The translations under genes and the position numbers were made by a program. This document shows positions 7,329 to 10,021 of a DNA stretch of 10,021 nucleotides, in pieces. Source of the DNA: Helicobacter sp. (GTDB lineage: Bacteria; Campylobacterota; Campylobacteria; Campylobacterales; Helicobacteraceae); the NCBI GenBank assembly GCA_029264655.1, contig JARHZY010000054.1, forward strand, positions 1 through 10,021, read 5' to 3'. Under the pieces are notes generated by a model. It had not been told where the DNA came from. It worked only from the letters and a program-made list of their open reading frames with translations, and ran no database searches. The stretch's first letter is position 1. Each line of letters starts with the position of its first letter.

Positions 7329-8753
7329 ATGTATGCAGTTATAAGCTTTTCGCATAAAAATACAAATGTAGATTTAAGAGAGCAATTACATTTTAATGAT
7401 ACCGATAATATTGCATTGTTAAAAATATTACACAATATACAAGGGGTTAGTGAATCTATATTACTTACAACTTGCAATCGTTGTGAAATATATATCTATT
7501 TGCAAGATATAACAAACATGAATAAAACAATAAAACAATATAAATATTATGAAGACTTTATCCAACAACCATTAGATTCTGATATTGATACTTATGCAAT
7601 ATATATTTGCCATGAAATTATTGCTGCACTCGCACATTTTAAAGGTATCACGCCAAATATTTTACATAGTAATGCCTATATTGCATTGCAAAGCCATGCT
7701 GTGCATCATGTGTTTTGTGTTGCAAGTTCATTAATGTCAGTAGTTATTGGTGAAACGCAAATTAGTGGGCAAATGAAAGCTGCTTATAAACTAAGCTATG
7801 ATAATAATCTATGTGCCAAAGCATTAACAAGATTATTACATTTTGCATTTCGTTGTGCAGCCCAAGTACGCACACTCACAGATATTTCGAAAAATCCTGT
7901 TTCTGTTGCCTCTATTGCTATTAATGTTGGACTTGATTACTTGCAAAATGAGCAACAAATAGATTGCAAAAATAAGCCTAAGGCTAATATTCTTGTTGTT
8001 GGGGTAGGAGAAATGGGATTGCTCTGCCTTAAGAATCTCATTAAACATGATGTTGCAATTACACTTTGCAATCGCACAAAAGCAAATGCACAAGAATTAT
8101 TGCATGCACATAATCTCACACATATTGTTTCATTACTTGATTTTACAGAGTTAAAGCAATGTATTAATAATTATGATATGATTTTCTTTGCTGTCGCAGG
8201 TGGTGCTATGATAACACATGATGCACTCCAAATAAAACAAAAAAAACGCATATTTTTTGATCTTTCAATACCAAGGAATCTCACATTCGATACAGCACAA
8301 CTACAAGCATTAGGATATGACAATATTGAAGTAATTTGTGTTGATGATTTAAAAAATAAAGCTATAGCACATGTCAATGCACGCAAAGAAAGTGCAAAAA
8401 TGGCAATGGGTATAGTTGGGCAATTCGTTCTTGATTTTGAACATTGGCTCTCTGGACTTGGAGTGAATCCTGTTATTAAGGCAATGCGCTATCAAGCTAA
8501 ACTTGCAAGCCATAAAGAAATTAATCGTGCTATCAAAAAAGGTTTTATACCAGAAGCCTTACGTGATAATGTTGAGAAACTATTACATAGTGCCTTCAAT
8601 GAATTTTTACATACTCCAACAATGAAAATTAAAGCAATGGCAGATGATGAGACAGCAGATTCTATGCTTGAAACAATTGCAAATCTATTTGGCACACAAG
8701 ATGGAATCTTACTTAATCGTTATAAATGTGAATATGATACCACAAAACATTGA
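7329..8753 (+). CDS. hemA: Glutamyl-tRNA reductase HemA
   Basis: HemA reduces the glutamate on Glu-tRNA(Glu) to glutamate-1-semialdehyde with NADPH, the first step of C5 haem synthesis. Visible in the 474 residues: VDLREQLHF (14-22), TTCNRCEIY (47-55) with the catalytic thioester cysteine C49, SSLMSVVIGETQISGQ (133-148), a Rossmann nucleotide site VVGVGEMG (223-230) followed by NRTKANAQEL (248-257), DLSIPRNL (311-318), and a C-terminal helical dimerisation region (about 350-470). Most family members have TCNRTE or TCNRVE; here it is TCNRCE, placing a second cysteine three residues from the catalytic one. It is slightly longer than usual. Ribosome site AAAGGA (7318-7323), 5 bases before the ATG. 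A perfect 12-bp palindrome TGCATTAATGCA (8772-8783) lies just after the stop. proS, the usual next gene in the operon, is absent. Confidence 0.97.
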   Translation: MYAVISFSHKNTNVDLREQLHFNDTDNIALLKILHNIQGVSESILLTTCNRCEIYIYLQDITNMNKTIKQYKYYEDFIQQPLDSDIDTYAIYICHEIIAALAHFKGITPNILHSNAYIALQSHAVHHVFCVASSLMSVVIGETQISGQMKAAYKLSYDNNLCAKALTRLLHFAFRCAAQVRTLTDISKNPVSVASIAINVGLDYLQNEQQIDCKNKPKANILVVGVGEMGLLCLKNLIKHDVAITLCNRTKANAQELLHAHNLTHIVSLLDFTELKQCINNYDMIFFAVAGGAMITHDALQIKQKKRIFFDLSIPRNLTFDTAQLQALGYDNIEVICVDDLKNKAIAHVNARKESAKMAMGIVGQFVLDFEHWLSGLGVNPVIKAMRYQAKLASHKEINRAIKKGFIPEALRDNVEKLLHSAFNEFLHTPTMKIKAMADDETADSMLETIANLFGTQDGILLNRYKCEYDTTKH

Positions 8754-9104
8754 TTAAAAATAGAAACGCCCTGCATTAATGCAACATACTTTAAGCGATA
8801 GTATTATTGTTAAAGCCTATTAACCATTGATGAATGAGACTAAAGTAAAACAACTAAACATGCATACTAGAATCTTTAATATATAATAAAATGTCTTTAA
8901 GCATTAATGATAATATAAAGCTATAGGAGTTATTATTTAGTATAATATAGAGGGCAAATTCTACTATTCCTATATTGCTTTATTCTATATACAGACTAAA
9001 AATTTATTAAAAACTTAGAATCTATTTCTAGTTTTTTCATTTAGATTTAAAGTATATTTTTATATTTTTATAGGGATAACATAACTATTAACATACAATT
9101 ACTA

Positions 9105-9299
9105 TATTTTATAATATTTATAGATTGAACAAAAATTTATACTAACATTACTGCAGTGCCCTATATAGAAATTTATAGTTTGCAAAGTTCTATTAAGCTA
9201 TATAAGAGAATTAATTATAATTTTTTTCTCATACCACGCTTCTTTTATAAACGACACAAAACTAACAAATGCCACCAATAAAAATGCAAATTGCCCCAC
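9105..9299 (-). pseudogene. Possible remnant of an unidentified membrane-protein gene
   Basis: The minus-strand frame from 9299 reads 65 codons with a single TAG, unusually open for DNA this AT-rich. It begins with a hydrophobic segment like a transmembrane helix (VGQFAFLLVAFVSFVSF) followed by a charged part (IKEAWYEKK), then after the stop LNRTLQTINFYIGHC. An adjacent frame just upstream (9360-9262) also reads hydrophobic (SFILSLSGAICIFIGG), as expected if a frameshift separates two parts of one gene. There is no ribosome site or clear start. I do not recognise the family, and chance is a real alternative. Confidence 0.25.
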
Positions 9300-9803
9300 T
9301 CAAAGATAATATAAAAGAATTTTTACTTAGAAATCTATTTAAATATAAACCGCATGCAATGTATTATAAACTGCTAAATATACAAGTAGTATCTCTTATG
9401 AAAATAATAAAAAGCTCCTATTTATGTATCTGTAATTCATAAATATGGAATTTATAGAAATCTATTTTATATATATTGAATTATATGATATACAAAAAAA
9501 TATTTTATTATATTAAACTTATTTTATACTTATACTTTTTAACATTGTTATAATAAATATAGTATCCTTAGGTGGATTTTTATCTTACTTTATGTATTTA
9601 CAATACTATTTAATACATTTTAATATCTAAGTTGCTTATAAAAACAATAACTTCATAATATTTACTTCTTATTGCTATTGTATTGAATTTTTAGGGCTTT
9701 ATTCATCTATAGTGTCGCATAAACCATTGTAATGCTTTATGATAAAATCATTATTACGCAAACAATGCTCTTTGTTTATCAGCTTTTCTACAACACCTTA
9801 AAT

Positions 9804-9835
9804 ATGTAACTTTTTATTAATATCAAAAGTTACAT
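9804..9835. repeat. 11-bp-stem perfect inverted repeat
   Basis: ATGTAACTTTT (9804-9814) and AAAAGTTACAT (9825-9835) are exact reverse complements around a 10-base loop. This is the longest perfect stem I noticed in the window. Neither side has a clean T run, so it is not a typical terminator. It could be an operator, an end of an old mobile element, or chance. Confidence 0.5.
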
Positions 9836-10021
9836 TCATTTGTAGCAATAGATTCTAAAAAATATAACTGCGTTATTATAGAAAATATGCCATTATTTAG
9901 CAATACATAAATATCTATTATTTTTAACTTGTTTTATTATCTAAGTTTTTAGGATTAATTGAATGTGTTATATAACTCTTTATCCCATAATCCTAATTAA
10001 ACAAAAATAAACCCTACAAGC

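Larger units (their letters stand above)
8754..10021. other. Long AT-rich stretch without an intact gene
   Basis: About 1.27 kb from the hemA stop to the right edge contains no open frame with a ribosome site and normal protein composition on either strand. It is even more AT-rich than the coding parts. It has several short stretches that translate into protein-like pieces with stops between (plus strand 8764-8820 gives KRPALMQHTLSDSIIVKAY; the minus-strand pieces are described separately). These look like old gene remnants, but I cannot name them. I found no recognisable start of ProS, no tRNA, no repeat array and no transposase. A weak hairpin plus T run (9015-9037) could act as a terminator. 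Confidence 0.6.

Noticed and set aside
9015..9037. Small hairpin followed by six T, as a hemA terminator
   Set aside because: The stem is only five AT-rich pairs plus a wobble, and it lies over 260 bases from hemA. Too weak to call.
8754..10021. Replication origin or DnaA-box cluster in the AT-rich gap
   Set aside because: I found no cluster of DnaA-box-like sequences and no dnaA or other origin-linked gene nearby. High AT content alone is not evidence.
1..10021. CRISPR array, insertion sequence, toxin-antitoxin or defence system
   Set aside because: There are no regularly spaced direct repeats, no transposase or nuclease motifs, and no paired small genes with ribosome sites anywhere in the window.

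Overview
This window is a strongly AT-rich stretch of a Campylobacterota chromosome, most likely a Helicobacter species (enterohepatic type is my guess, not proven). The reasons are the low GC, the Campylobacterota look of RsmI, LpxD, PyrB, polyprenyl synthase and HemA, and the prenyl-synthase/hemA gene pair, which H. pylori and C. jejuni share.

Layout, left to right. Positions 1-259 (minus) hold the front part of a tsaB-like gene (tRNA t6A synthesis) that runs off the left edge and looks broken near its start. Then rsmI (plus, 413-1288), an unrecognised exported protein with paired cysteines (plus, 1396-2586) and lpxD (plus, 2729-3712). A 1.08-kb stretch follows with no intact gene. Read on the minus strand, one frame of it still carries the spaced landmarks of a GGDEF (diguanylate cyclase) domain broken by 11 stops, which I read as a decayed gene. 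Next come pyrB (minus, 4795-5697) and a divergently transcribed small lipoprotein (plus, 5783-6298). The polyprenyl diphosphate synthase gene (6418-7314) and hemA (7329-8753) form a tight two-gene operon. The last 1.27 kb has no intact gene, although in H. pylori and C. jejuni the operon continues into proS at this point. It holds low-confidence fragments of decayed reading frames and an 11-bp-stem inverted repeat.

The intact genes are housekeeping: rRNA modification, lipid A acylation, pyrimidine synthesis, quinone side-chain synthesis and the first committed step of haem synthesis. I see no CRISPR array, tRNA, rRNA, transposase, phage gene or defence system, and no convincing new multi-gene system. 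The notable theme is gene decay: long non-coding stretches that still read like the ghosts of genes (tsaB start, a GGDEF protein, unidentified fragments after hemA).
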